A program made the translations under genes and the position numbers. A stretch of DNA of 22,363 nucleotides from Saccoglossus kowalevskii (taxonomy: Eukaryota; Hemichordata; Enteropneusta; Harrimaniidae): NCBI RefSeq assembly GCF_000003605.2, contig NW_003130002.1, forward strand, positions 1 through 22,363, in the 5' to 3' direction. The notes under the pieces were generated by a model. It saw only the letters and a list, made by a program, of their open reading frames with translations, made no database searches and was not told the origin of the DNA. Below are positions 8,905-21,780 of the stretch, in pieces (position 1 is the stretch's first letter; each line of letters opens with the position of its first letter).

Positions 8905-11900
8905 CTGTGTATTGATGTGACTCTTGTGTGTTGTAACGATGTATTTTCTATGTGTGACACAGTGTTTATTGTTTTGTATTGATGTGACTCTTGTGTGATG
9001 TAACGATGTATTTTCTAGGTATGACACAGTGTTTATTGCTGTGTATTGATGTGACTCTTGTGTGTTGTAACGATGTATTTTCTAGGCATGACACAGTGTT
9101 TATTGTGTGTATTAATGTGACTCTTGTGTGTTGTAACGATGTATTTCCTAGGTACATGTATGACACAGTGTTTATTGCTGTGTATTGATATGATTCTTGT
9201 GTGTTGTATCGATATATTTTCTATGTATGACACAGTGTTTATTGTGTGTATTGATGTGACTCTTGTGTGATGTAACGATGTATTTTCTAGGTATGACACA
9301 GTGTTAATTGTTTTGTATTGATGTGACTCTTGTGTGAAGGAACGATGTATTTTCTAGGTATGACACAGTGTTTATTGCTGTGTATTGATGTGACTCTTGT
9401 GTGTTGTAACGATGAATTTTCTATGTGTGACACATTGTTTATTGTTTTGTATTTATGTGACTCTTGTGTGATGTAACGATGTATTTTCCAGGTATGACAC
9501 AGTGTTAATTGTTTTGAATTGATGTGACTCTTGTGTGTTGTAACGATGTATTTTCTAGGTATGACACAGTGTTTATTGTGTGTATTGATATTACTCTTGA
9601 GTGTTGTAACGATGTATTTTCTAGGTATGAAACAGTGTTTATTGTTGTGTATTGATATGTTTCTGCGCGTTGTAACGATGAATTTTCTAAGTATGACACA
9701 GTATTTATTGTTGTGTATTGATGTGACTCTTGTGTGTTGTAACGATGTATTTTCTAGGTATGACACAGTGTTTATTGTTGTGTATTGATATGACTCTTGT
9801 GTGTTGTAACGATGTATTTTCTAGGTATGACACAGTGTTCATTGCTGTGTATTGATGTGACTCTTGTGTGTTGTAACGATGTATTTCCTAGGTACATGTA
9901 TGACACAGTGTTTATTGCTGTGTATTGATATGATTCTTGTGTGTTGTATCGATATATTTTCTATGTATGACACAGTGTTTATTGTGTGTATTGATGTGAC
10001 TTGTGTGTTGTAACGATGTATTTTCTATGTGTGACACAGTGTTTATTGTTTTGTATTGATGTGACTCTTGTGTGATGTAACGATGTATTTTCTAGGTATG
10101 ACACAGTGTTAATTGTTTTGTATTGATGTGACTCTTGTGTGAAGGAACGATGTATTTTCTAGCTATGACACAGTGTTTATTGCTGTGTATTGATGTGACT
10201 GTTGTGTGTTGTAACGATGAATTTTCTATGTGTGACACAGTGTTTATTGTTTTGTATTGATGTGACTCTTGTGTGATGTAACGATGTGTTTTCTAGGTAT
10301 GACACAGTGTTAATTGTTTTGTATTGATGTGACTCTTGTCTGTTGTAACGATGTATTTTCTAGGTGTGACACAGTGTTTATTGCTGTGTATTGATGTGAC
10401 TCTTGTGTGTTGTAACGATGTATTTTCTAGGTGTGACACAGTGTTTATTGCTGTGTATTAATGTGACTCTTGTGTGTTGTAACGATGTATTTCCTAGGTA
10501 CATGTATGACACTGTGTTTATTGCTGTGTATTGATATGATTCTTGTGTGTTGTATCGATATATTTTCTATGTATGACACAGTGTTTATTGTGTGTATTGA
10601 TGTGACTTGTGTGTTGTAACGATGTATTTTCTAGGTGTGGCACAGAGTTTATTCTTTCGTATTGATGTGACTCTTGTGTGATGTAACGATGTATTTTCTA
10701 GGTATGACACAGTGTTTATTGCTGTGTATTGATGTGACTCTTGTGTGTTGTAACGATGTATTTTCTAGGTATGACACAGTGCTTATTGTTGTGTATTGAT
10801 GTGACTCTGCGCGTTGTAACGATGAATTTTCTAAGTATGACACAGTGTTTATTGTTGTGTATTGATGTGACTCTTGTGTGTTGTAACGATGTATTTTCTA
10901 GGTATGACACAGTGTTTATTGTTGTGTATTGATGTGACTCTTGTGTGTTGTAACGATGTATTTTCTAGGTATGACACAGTGTTTATTGCTGTGTATTGAT
11001 GTGACTCTTGTGTGTTGTAACGATGTATTTTCTATGTGTGACACAGTGTTTATTGTTGTGTATTGATGTGACTCTTGTGTGTTGTAACGATGTATTTTCT
11101 AGGTGTGGCACAGAGTTTATTGTTTTGTTTTGATGTGACTCTTGTGTGATGTAACGATGTATTTTCTAGGTATGACACAGTGTTAATTGTTTTGTATTGA
11201 TGTGAATCTTGTGTGTTGTAACGATGTATTTTCTAGCTATGACACAGTGTTTATTGTGTGTATTAATGTGACTCTTGTGTGTTGTAACGATGTATTTCCT
11301 AGGTACATGTATGACACAGTGTTTATTGCTGTGTTTTGATATGATTCTTCTGTGTTGTATCGATATATTTTCTATGTATGACACAGTGTTTATTGTGTGT
11401 ATTGATGTGACTGGTGTGTTGTAACGATGTATTTTCTATGTGTGACACAGTGTTTATTGTTTTGTATTGATGTGACTCTTGTGTGATGTAACGATGTATT
11501 TTCTAGGTATGACACAGTGTTAATTGTTTTGTATTGATGTGACTCTTGTGTGATGTAACGATATATTTTCTAGGGATGACACAGTGTTTATTGCTGTGTA
11601 TTGATGTGACTCTTGTGTGTTGTAACGATGTATTTTCTAGGTATGGCACAGTGTTAATTGTTTTGTATTGATGTGACTCTTGTGTGATGTAACGATGTAT
11701 TTTCTAGTTATGACACAGTGTTTATTGTTCTGTATTGATGTGACTCTTGTGTGATGTAACGATGTATTTTCTAGGTATGACACAGTGTTAATTGTTTTGT
11801 ATTGATGTGACTCTTGTGTGAAGGAACGATGTATTTTCTAGGTATGACACATTGTTTATTGCTGTGTATTGATGTGACTTTTGTGTGTTGTAACGATGTA

Positions 11901-12202
11901 TTTTCTATGTGTGACACAGTGTTTATTGTTTTGTATTGATGTGATTCTTGTGTGATGTATCGATATATTTTCTATGTATGACACAGTGTTTATTGTGTGT
12001 ATTGATGTGACTTCTTGTGTGTTGTAACGATGTATTTTCTAGGTGTGGCACAGAGTTTATTGTTTTGTATTGATGTGACTCTTGTGTGTTGTAACGATGT
12101 ATTTCCTAGGTACATGTATGACACAGTGTTTATTGCTGTGTATTGATATGATTCTTGTGTGTTGTATCGATATATTTTCTATGTATGACACATTGTTTAT
12201 TG

Positions 12203-13366
12203 CTGTGTATTGATGTGACTCTTGTGTGTTGTAACGATGTATTTTCTATGTGTGACACAGTGTTTATTGTTTTGTATTGATGTGACTCTTGTGTGATGTA
12301 ACGATGTATTTTCTAGGTATGACACAGTGTTAATTGTTTTGTATTGATGTGACTCTTGTGTGTTGTAACGATGTATTTTCTAGGTATGACACAGTGTTTA
12401 TTGCTGTGTATTGATGTGACTCTTGTGTGTTGTAACGATGTATTTCCTAGGTACATGTATGACACAGTGTTTATTGCTGTGTATTGATATGATTCTTGTG
12501 TGTTGTATCGATATATTTTCTATGTATGACACAGTGTTTATTGTGTGTATTGATGTGACTTGTGTGTTGTAACGATGTATTTTCTATGTGTGACACAGTG
12601 TTTATTGTTTTGTATTGATGTGACTCTTGTGTGATGTAACGATATATTTTCTAGGGATGACACAGTGTTTATTGCTGTGTATTGATGTGACTATTGTGTG
12701 TTGTAACGATGTATTTTCTAGGTATGACACAGTGTTTATTGTGTGTATTAATGTGACTCTTGTGTGTTGTTACGATGTATTTCCTAGGTACATGTATGAC
12801 ACAGTGTTTGTTGCCGTGTATTGATATGATTATTGTGTGTTGTATCGATATATTTTCTATGTATGACACAGTGTTTATTGTGTGTATTGATGTGACTTGT
12901 GTGTTGTAACGATGTATTTTCTATGTGTGACACAGTGTTTATTGTTTTGTATTGATGTGACTCTTGTGTGATGTAACGATGTATTTTCTAGGTATGACAC
13001 AGTGTTAATTGTTTTGTATTGATGTGACTCTTGTGTGAAGGAACGATGTATTTTCTAGGTATGACACAGTGTTTATTGCTGTGTATTGATGTGACTCTTG
13101 TATGTTGTAACGATGTATTTTCTATGTGTGACACAGTGTTTATTGTTTTGTATTGATGTGACTCTTGTGTGATGTAACGATGAATTTTCTAGGGATGAAA
13201 CAGTGTTTATTGCTGTGTATTGATGTGACTCTTGTGTGTTGTAACGATGTATTTTTCTAGGTATGACACAGTGTTAATTGTTTTGTATTGATGTGACTCT
13301 TGTGTGATGTAACGATGTATTTTTCTAGGTATGACACAGTGTTAATTGTTTTGTATTGATGTGAAT
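12203..13366 (+). repeat. Higher-order block A, copy 2
   Basis: Follows 925-2085 at an offset of 11278 bp, sharing GGGATGACAC, TGACTATTGTG, TTGTTACGATG, TTTGTTGCCGTG, GAAGGAACG, TTGTATGTTG and GGGATGAAACAG. TTGTTACGATG is shared with the first copy but not the third. Near its right end it carries extra bases in T and A runs (see 13251-13395), which break the constant offset. Confidence 0.85.
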
Positions 13367-13395
13367 CTTGTGTGAAAGGAACGATGTATTTTTCT
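13251..13395 (+). repeat. Cluster of +1 homopolymer variants
   Basis: Three consecutive monomers read GTATTTTTCTAG (five T) at about 13251, 13319 and 13388, where almost all others have four T. The same stretch has GTGAAAGGAACG near 13374 (three A instead of two). Four one-base homopolymer gains fall within about 145 bp. This could be a locally spread variant or uncorrected read error. Confidence 0.85.
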
Positions 13396-14269
13396 AGCTA
13401 TGACACAGTGTTTATTGTGTGTATTGATGTGACTCTTGTGTGTTGTAACGATGTATTTCCTAGGTACATGTATGACACAGTGTTTATTGCTGTGTATTGA
13501 TATGATTCTTGTGTGTTGTATCGATATATTTTCTATGTATGACACAGTGTTTATTGTGTGTATTGATGTGACTCTTGTGTGATGTAACGATGTATTTTCT
13601 AGGTATGACACAGTGTTAATTGTTTTGTATTGATGTGAATCTTGTGTAATGTAACGATGTATTTTCTAGGTATGACATAGTGTTTATTGTGTGTATTGAT
13701 GTGACTCTTGTGTGTTGTAACGATGTATTTCCTAGGTACATGTATGACACAGTGTTTATTGCTGTGTGTTGATATGATTCTTGTGTGTTGTGTCGATATA
13801 TTTTCTATGTATGACACAGTGTTTATTGTGTGTATTGATGTGACTGGTGTGTTGTAACGATGTATTTTCTATGTGTGACACAGTGTTTATTGTTTTGTAT
13901 TGATGTGACTCTTGTGTGATGTAGCGATGTATTTTCTAGGTATGACACAGTGTTAATTGTTTTGTATTGATGTGACTCTTGTGTGATGTAACGATGTATT
14001 TTCTAGGTATGACACAGTGTTTATTGCTGTGTATTGATGTGATTCTTGTGTGTTGTAACGATGTATTTTCTATGTGTGATACAGTGTTTATTGTTTTGTA
14101 TTGATGTTACTCTTGTGTGATGTAACGATTTATTTTCTAGGTATGACACAGAGTTAATTGTTTTGTATTGATGTGACTCTTGTGTGATGTAACGATATAT
14201 TTTCTAGGTATGACACAGTGTTTATTGCTGTGTATTGATGTGACTCTTGTGTGTTGTAACGATGTATTT

Positions 14270-14587
14270 TCTATGTGTGACACAGTGTTTATTGTTTTGT
14301 ATTGATGTTACTCTTGTGTGATGTAACGATGTATTTTCTAGGTATGACACAGTGTTAATTGTTTTGTATTGATGTGACTCTTGTGTGATGTAACGATATA
14401 TTTTCTAGGTATGACACAGTGTTTATTGCTGTGTATTGATGTGACTCTTGTGTGTTGTAACGATGTATTTTCTAGGTATGACACAGTGTTTATTGTTGTG
14501 TATTGATGTGACTCTGCGCATTGTATCGATGTATTTTCTAGGTATGACACAGTATTTATTGTTGTGTATTGATGTGACTCTTGTGTG
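14270..14587 (+). repeat. Higher-order block E, copy 1
   Basis: Recurs at 16076-16393 (offset 1806, 27 units) and 21781-22098 (offset 7511). Shared order: TATTGATGTTAC unit, GTTAATT unit, GATATATTTTCTAGG unit, canonical unit, then the GCGCATTGTATCG unit. The GCGCA form and ATGTTACTC are the diagnostic markers. Confidence 0.82.
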
Positions 14588-15115
14588 TTATAACGATGTA
14601 TTTTCTAGGTATGACACAGTGTTTATTGTGTGTATTGATGTGACTCTTGTGTGTTGTAACGATGTATTTTCTAGGTATGACACAGTGTTAATTGTTTTGT
14701 ATTGATGTGAATCTTGTGTAATGTAACGATGTATTTTCTAGCTATGACACAGTGTTTATTGTGTGTATTAATGTGACTCTTGTGCGTTGTAACGATGTAT
14801 TTCCTAGGTACATGTATGACACAGTGTTTATTGCTGTGTTTTGATATGATTCTTGTGTGTTGTATCGATATATTTTCTATGTATGACACAGTGTTTATTG
14901 TGTGTATTGATGTGACTTGTGTGTTGTAACGATGTATTTTTTATGTGTGACACAGTGTTTATTGTTTTGTATTGATGTGACTCTTGTGTGATGTAACGAT
15001 GTATTTTCTAGGTATGACACAGTGTTAATTGTTTTGTATTGATGTGACTCTTGTGTGATGTAACGATGTATTTTCTAGGTATGACACAGTGTTTATTGCT
15101 GTGTATTGATGTGAC

Positions 15116-15703
15116 TCTTGTGTGTTGTAACGATGTATTTTCTATGTGTGACACAGTGTTTATTGTTTTGTATTGATGTGACTCTTGTGTGAGGTAACGA
15201 TGTATTTTCTAGGTATGACACAGTGTTTATTGTTGTGTATTGATGTGACTCTGCGCGTTGTATCGATGTATTTTCTAGGTATGACACAGTGTTTATTGTT
15301 GTGTATTGATGTGACTTGTGTGTTGTAACGATGTATTTTCTAGGTGTGGCACAGAGTTTATTGTTTTGTTTTGATGTGACTCTTGTGTGATGTAACGATG
15401 TATTTTCTAGGTATGACGCAGTGTTAATTGTTTTGTATTGATGTGACTCTTGTGTGATGTAACGATGTATTTTCTAGGTATGACACAGTGTTAATTGTTT
15501 TGTATTGATGTGACTCTTGTGTAATGTAACGATGTATTTTCTAGGTATGACACAGTGTTTATTGTGTGTATTAATGTGACTCTTGTGTGTTGTAACGATG
15601 TATTTCCTAGGTACATGTATGACACAGTGTTTGTTGCCGTGTATTGATATGATTCTTGTGTGTTGTATCGATATATTTTCTATGTATGACACAGTGTTTA
15701 TTG
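15116..15703 (+). repeat. Higher-order block D, copy 4
   Basis: Matches 8317-8904 at an offset of 6799 bp. It keeps GACGCAG, but GATGTAACG replaces GATGAAACG and ACGATGTATTTTC replaces the ACGATGTGTTTTC form. It has GTGAGGTAACG near 15191. It includes the 73-mer with TTTGTTGCCGTG and the TATCGATATA unit at its right end. Confidence 0.82.
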
Positions 15704-16075
15704 TGTGTATTGATGTGACTTGTGTGTTGTAACGATGTATTTTCTATGTGTGACACAGTGTTTATTGTTTTGTATTGATGTGACTCTTGTGTGATGTAAC
15801 GATGTATTTTCTAGGTATGACACAGTGTTAATTGTTTTGTATTGATGTTACTCTTGTGTGATGTAACGATGTATTTTCTAGGTATGACACAGTGTTTATT
15901 GTGTGTATTGATGTGACTTGTGTGTTGTAACGATGTATTTTCTATGTGTGACACAGTGTTAATTGTTTTGTATTGATGTGACTCTTGTGTTGATGTAACG
16001 ATATATTTTCTAGGTATGACACAGTGTTTTTTGCTGTGCATTGATGTGACTCTTGTGTGTTGTAACGATGTATTT

Positions 16076-16393
16076 TCTAGGTATGACACAGTGTTTATTG
16101 TTGTGTATTGATGTTACTCTTGTGTGATGTAACGATGTATTTTCTAGGTATGACACAGTGTTAATTGTTTTGTATTGATGTGACTCTTGTGTGATGTAAC
16201 GATATATTTTCTAGGTATGACACAGTGTTTATTGCTGTGTATTGATGTGACTCTTGTGTGTTGTAACGATGTATTTTCTAGGTATGACACAGTGTTTATT
16301 GTTGTGTATTGATGTGACTCTGCGCATTGTATCGATGTATTTTCTAGGTATGACACAGTGTTTATTGTTGTGTATTGATGTGACTCTTGTGTG
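16076..16393 (+). repeat. Higher-order block E, copy 2
   Basis: Copy of 14270-14587 with GCGCATTGTATCG near 16321. It lies immediately to the left of the 1141-bp tandem duplication. Confidence 0.82.
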
Positions 16394-16500
16394 TTGTAAC
16401 GATGTATTTTCTAGGTATGACACAGTGTTAATTGTTTTGTATTGATGTGACTCTTGTGTGATTTAACGATGTTTTTTCTAGGTACGACACAGTGTTAATT

Positions 16501-17641
16501 GTGTTGTATTGATGTGAATCTTGTGTAATGTAACGATGTATTTTCTAGCTATGACACAGTGTTTATTGTGTGTATTAATGTGACTCTTGTGTGTTGTAAC
16601 CATGTACTTCCTAGGTACATGTATGACACAGTGTTTGTTGCCGTGTATTGATATGATTCTTGTGTGTTGTATCGATATATTTTCTATGTATGACACAGTG
16701 TTTATTGTGTGTATTGATGTGACTTGTGTGTTGTAACGATGTATTTTCTATGTGTGACACAGTGTTTATTGTTTTGTATTGATGTGACTCTTGTGTGATG
16801 TAACGATGTATTTTCTAGGTATGACACAGTGTTAATTATTTTGTATTGATGTGACTCTTGTGTGAAGAAACGATGTATTTTCTAGGTATGACACAGTGTT
16901 TATTGCTGTGTATTGATGAGACTCTTGTGTTGTAACGATGTATTTTCTATGTGTGACACAGTGTTTATTGTTTTGTATTGATGTGACTCTTGTGTGATGT
17001 AACGATGTATTTTCTAGGTATGACACAGTGTTAATTGTTTTCTATTGATGTGACTCTTGTGTGATGTAACGATATATTTTCTAGGGATGACACAGTGTTT
17101 ATTGCTGTGTATTGATGTGACTCATGTGTGTTGTAACGATGTATTTTCTAGGTATGAAACAGTGTTTATTGTTGTGTATTGATATGACTCTGCGCGTTGT
17201 AACGATCGATTTTCTAAGTATGACACAGTGTTTATTGATGTGTATTGATGTGACTCTTGTGTGTTGTAACGATGTATTTTCTAGGTATGACACAGTGTTT
17301 ATTGTTGTGTATTGATGTGACTCTTGTGTGTTGTAACGATGTATTTTCTAGGTATGACACAGTGTTCATTGCTGTGTATTGATGTGACTCTTGTGTGTTG
17401 TAACGATGTATTTCCTAGGTACATGTATGACACAGTGTTTATTGCTGTGTATTGATATGATTCTTGTGTGTTGTATCGATATATTTTCTATGTATGACAC
17501 AGTGTTTATTGTGTGTATTGAAGTGACTTGTGTGTTGTAACGATGTATTTTTTTGGTGTGGCACAGAGTTTATTGTTTTGTATTGATGTGACTCTTGTGT
17601 GATGTAACGATGTATTTTCTAGGTATGACACAGTGTTTATT
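16501..17641 (+). repeat. 1141-bp higher-order unit C, first copy
   Basis: This 17-monomer unit is followed directly by a second copy at 17642-18782. Private markers shared only by the two copies are GTGAAGAAACG (16864/18005), a short CTCTTGTGTTGTAACG monomer (16921/18062), TTGTTTTCTATTG (17035/18176), AACGATCGATTTTC (17202/18343) and TTATTGATGTGTATTG (17231/18372). Outside its first about 95 bases, I see roughly a dozen substitutions and no net length change between copies. Confidence 0.88.
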
Positions 17642-18782
17642 GTTTTGTATTGATGTGACTCTTGTGTGTTGTAACGATGTATTTTCTAGGTATGACACAG
17701 TGTTTATTGTGTGTATTAATGTGACTCTTGTGTGTTGTAACGATGTATTTCCTAGGTACATGTATGACACAGTGTTTGTTGCCGTGTATTGATATGATTC
17801 TTGTGTGTTGTATCGATATATTTTCTATGTATGACACAGTGTTTATTGTGTGTATTGATGTGACTTGTGTGTTGTAACGATGTATTTTCTATGTGTGACA
17901 CAGTGTTTATTGTTTTGTATTGATGTGACTCTTGTGTGATGTAACGATGTATTTTCTAGGTATGACACAGTGTTAATTGTTTTGTATTGATGTGACTCTT
18001 GTGTGAAGAAACGATGTATTTTCTAGGTATGACACAGTGTTTATTGCTGTGTATTGATGTGACTCTTGTGTTGTAACGATGTATTTTCTATGTGTGACAC
18101 AGTGTTTATTGTTTTGTATTGATGTGACTCTTGTGTGATGTAACGATGTATTTTCTAGGTATGACACAGTGTTAATTGTTTTCTATTGATGTGACTCTTG
18201 TGTGATGTAACGATATATTTTCTAGGGATGACACAGTGTTTATTGCTGTGTATTGATGTGACTCTTGTGTGTTGTAACGATGTATTTTCTAGGTATGAAA
18301 CAGTGTTTATTGTTGTGTATTGATATGACTCTGCGCGTTGTAACGATCGATTTTCTAAGTATGACACAGTGTTTATTGATGTGTATTGATGTGACTCTTG
18401 TGTGTTGTAACGATGTATTTTCTAGGTATGACACAGTGTTTATTGTTGTGTATTGATGTGACTCTTGTGTGTTGTAACGATGTATTTTCTAGATATGACA
18501 CAGTGTTCATTGCTGTGTATTGATGTGACTCTTGTGTGTTGTAGCGATGTATTTCCTAGTTACATGTATGACACATAGTTTATTGCTGTGTATTGATATG
18601 ATTCTTGTGTGTTGTATCGATATATTTTCTATGTATGACACAGTGTTTATTGTGTGTATTGAAGTGACTTGTTTGTTGTAACGATGTATTTTCTTGGTGT
18701 GGCACAGAGTTTATTGTTTTGCATTGATGTGACTCTTGTGTGATGTAACGATGTATTTTCTAGGTATGACACAGTGTTTATT
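17642..18782 (+). repeat. 1141-bp higher-order unit C, second copy
   Basis: Head-to-tail copy of 16501-17641. Private changes include TAGATATGAC near 18491, TAGCGATG near 18543, CTAGTTACATG near 18558, CACATAGTTTATT near 18573 and TTGTTTGTTG near 18670. Several of these sit in one 73-bp monomer, which is therefore the most degraded of that subtype. After about 18783 the linker and following monomer no longer match. Confidence 0.88.
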
Positions 18783-19617
18783 GCTGTGTATTGATGTGAC
18801 TCTTGTGTTTTGTAACGATGTATTTTCTATGTGTGACACAGTGTTTATTGTTTTGTATTGATGTGACTCTTGTGTGATGTAACGATGTATTTTCTAGGTA
18901 TGACACAGTGTTAATTGTTTTGTATTGATGTGACTCTTGTGTGTTGTAACGATGTATTTTCTAGGTATGACACAGTGTTTATTGCTGTGTATTGATGTGA
19001 CTCTTGTGTGTTGTAACGATGTATTTCCTAGGTACATGTATGACACAGTGTTTATTGCTGTGTATTGATATGATTCTTGTGTGTTGTAACGATGTATTTT
19101 ATATGTGTGACACAGTGTTTATTGTTTTGTCTTGATGTGACTCTTGTGTGATGTAACGATATATTTTCTAGGGATGACACAGTGTTTATTGCTGTGTATT
19201 GATGTGACTCTTGTGTGTTGTAACGATGTATTTTCTAGGTATGACACAGTGTTTATTGTGTGTATTAATGTGACTCGTGTGTGATGTAACGATGTATTTC
19301 CTAGGTACATGTATGACACAGTGTTTGTTGCCGTGTATTGATATGATTCTTGTGTGTTGTATCGATATATTTTCTATGTATGACACAGTGTTTATTGTGT
19401 GTATTGATGTGACTTGTGTGTTGTAACGATGTATTTTCTATGTGTGACACAGTGTTTATTGTTTTGTATTGATGTGACTCTTGTGTGATGTAACGATGTA
19501 TTTTCTAGGTATGACACAGTGTTAATTGTTTTGTATTGATGTGACTCTTGTGTGAAGGAACGATGTATTTTCTAGGTATGACACAGTGTTTATTGCAGTG
19601 TATTGATGTGACTCTTG

Positions 19618-19780
19618 TGTGTTGTAACGATGTATATTCTATGTATGACACAGTGTTTATTGTTGTGTATTGATGTGACTCTTGTGTGATTTAACGATGT
19701 ATATTCTAGGTATGACACAGTCTTTATTGTGTATATTGATGTCACTCTAGCGTGTTGTAGCGATGTATATTCTATGTATG
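19618..19780 (+). repeat. Local cluster of TATATTCTA monomers
   Basis: Three consecutive monomers (near 19632, 19699 and 19766) read GTATATTCTA instead of GTATTTTCTA, a change I do not see elsewhere. The middle and following copies also carry GTGATTTAACG, and the third has GTCACTCTAGCGTG and TAGCGATG. The cluster looks like a private mutation spread by short-range duplication of one unit. Confidence 0.85.
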
Positions 19781-19936
19781 ACACAGTGTTTATTGTTGTG
19801 TATTGATGTGACTCTTGTGTGATTTAACGATGTATTTTCTAGGTATGACACAGTGTTAATTGTTTTGTATTGATGTGACTCTTGTGTGATGTAACGATGT
19901 ATTTTCTAGGTATGACGCAGTGTTTATTGTGTGTAT

Positions 19937-21274
19937 TGTTGTGACTCTTGTGTGATGTAACGATGTATTTTCTAGGTATGACACTGTGTTAATTGTTTTG
20001 TATTGATGTGACTCTTGTGTGTTGTAACGATGTATTTTCTAGGTATGACACAGTGTTTATTGCTGTGTATTGATGTGACTCTTGTGTGTTGTAACGATGT
20101 ATTTCCTAGGTACATGTATGACACAGTGTTTATTGCTGTGTATTGATATGATTCTTGTGTGTTGTATCGATATATTTTCTATGTATGACACAGTGTTTAT
20201 TGTGTGTATTGATGTGACTTGTGTGTTGTAACGATGTATTTTCTATGTGTGACACAGTGTTTATTGTTTTGTATTGATGTGACTCTTGTGTGATGTAACG
20301 ATATATTTTCTAGGGATGACACAGTGTTTATTGCTGTGTATTGATGTGACTATTGTGTGTTGTAACGATGTATTTTCTAGGTATGACACAGTGTTTATTG
20401 TGTGTATTAATGTGACTCTTGTGTGTTGTAACGATGTATTTCCTAGGTACATGTATGACACAGTGTTTGTTGCCGTGTATTGATATGATTCTTGTGTGTT
20501 GTATCGATATATTTTCTATGTATGACACAGTGTTTATTGTGTGTATTGATGTGACTTGTGTGTTGTAACGATGTATTTTCTATGTGTGACACAGTGTTTA
20601 TTGTTTTGTATTGATGTGACTCTTGTGTGATGTAACGATGTATTTTCTAGGTATGACACAGTGTTAATTGTTTTGTATTGATGTGACTCTTGTGTGAAGG
20701 AACGATGTATTTTCTAGGTATGACACAGTGTTTATTGCTGTGTATTGATGTGACTCTTGTATGTTGTAACGATGTATTTTCTATGTGTGACACAGTGTTT
20801 ATTGTTTTGTATTGATGTGACTCTTGTGTGATGTAACGATGAATTTTCTAGGGATGAAACAGTGTTTATTGCTGTGTATAGATGTGACTCTTGTGTGTTG
20901 TAACGATGTATTTTCTAGGTATGACACAGTGTTAATTGTTTTGTATTGATGTGACTCTTGTGTGATGTAACGATGTATTTTCTAGGTATGACACAGTGTT
21001 AATTGTTTTGTATTGATGTGAATCTTGTGTAATGTAACGATGTATTTTCTAGGTATGACACAGTGTTTATTGTGTGTATTAATGTGACTCTTGTGTGTTG
21101 TAACGATGTATTTCCTAGGTACATGTATGACACAGTGTTTATTGCTGTGTATTGATATGATTCTTGTGTGTTGTATCGATATATTTTCTATGTATGACAC
21201 AGTGTTCATTGTGTGTATTGATGTGACTGGTGTGTTGTAACGATGTATTTTCTATGTGTGACACAGTGTTTATT
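19937..21274 (+). repeat. Higher-order block A, copy 3
   Basis: Nearly identical to 1000-2337 at a constant offset of 18937 bp. The run of markers TGACTATTGTG, TTTGTTGCCGTG, GAAGGAACG, TTGTATGTTG, GGGATGAAACAG, TGAATCTTGTGTAATG, TTCATTG and TGACTGGTG is preserved in order. Differences noted are ACACTGTG near 19983 and TGTATAGATG near 20880. Confidence 0.88.
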
Positions 21275-21780
21275 GTTTTGTATTGATGTGACTCTTGTGT
21301 GATGTAACGATGTATTTTCTAGGTATGACACAGTGTTAATTGTTTTGTATTGATGTGACTCTTGTGTGATGTAACGATGTATTTTCTAGGTATGACACAG
21401 TGTTTATTGCTGTGTATTGATGTGACTCTTGTGTGATGTAACGATGTATTTTCTAGGTATGACACAGTGTTTATTGTGTGTATTGATGTGACTGGTGTGT
21501 TGTAACGATGTATTTTCTATGTGTGACACAGTGTTCATTGTGTGTATTGATGTGACTGGTGTGTTGTAACGATGTATTTTCTATGTGTGACACAGTGTTT
21601 ATTGTTTTGTATTGATGTGACTCTTGTGTGATGTAACGATGTATTTTCTAGGTATGACACAGTGTTAATTGTTTTGTATTGATGTGACTCTTGTGTGATG
21701 TAACGATGTATTTTCTAGGTATGACACAGTGTTTATTGCTGTGTATTGATGTGACTCTTGTGTGTTGTAACGATGTATTT

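Noticed and set aside
9287..9766. 159-codon open frame on the minus strand as a possible repeat protein
   Set aside because: It is made wholly of satellite units read in successive phases, starts at GTG, and is open only because one TAG became TGG near 9489. Neighbouring units of the same sequence are closed by stops. No domain, codon bias or flanking gene signal is present.
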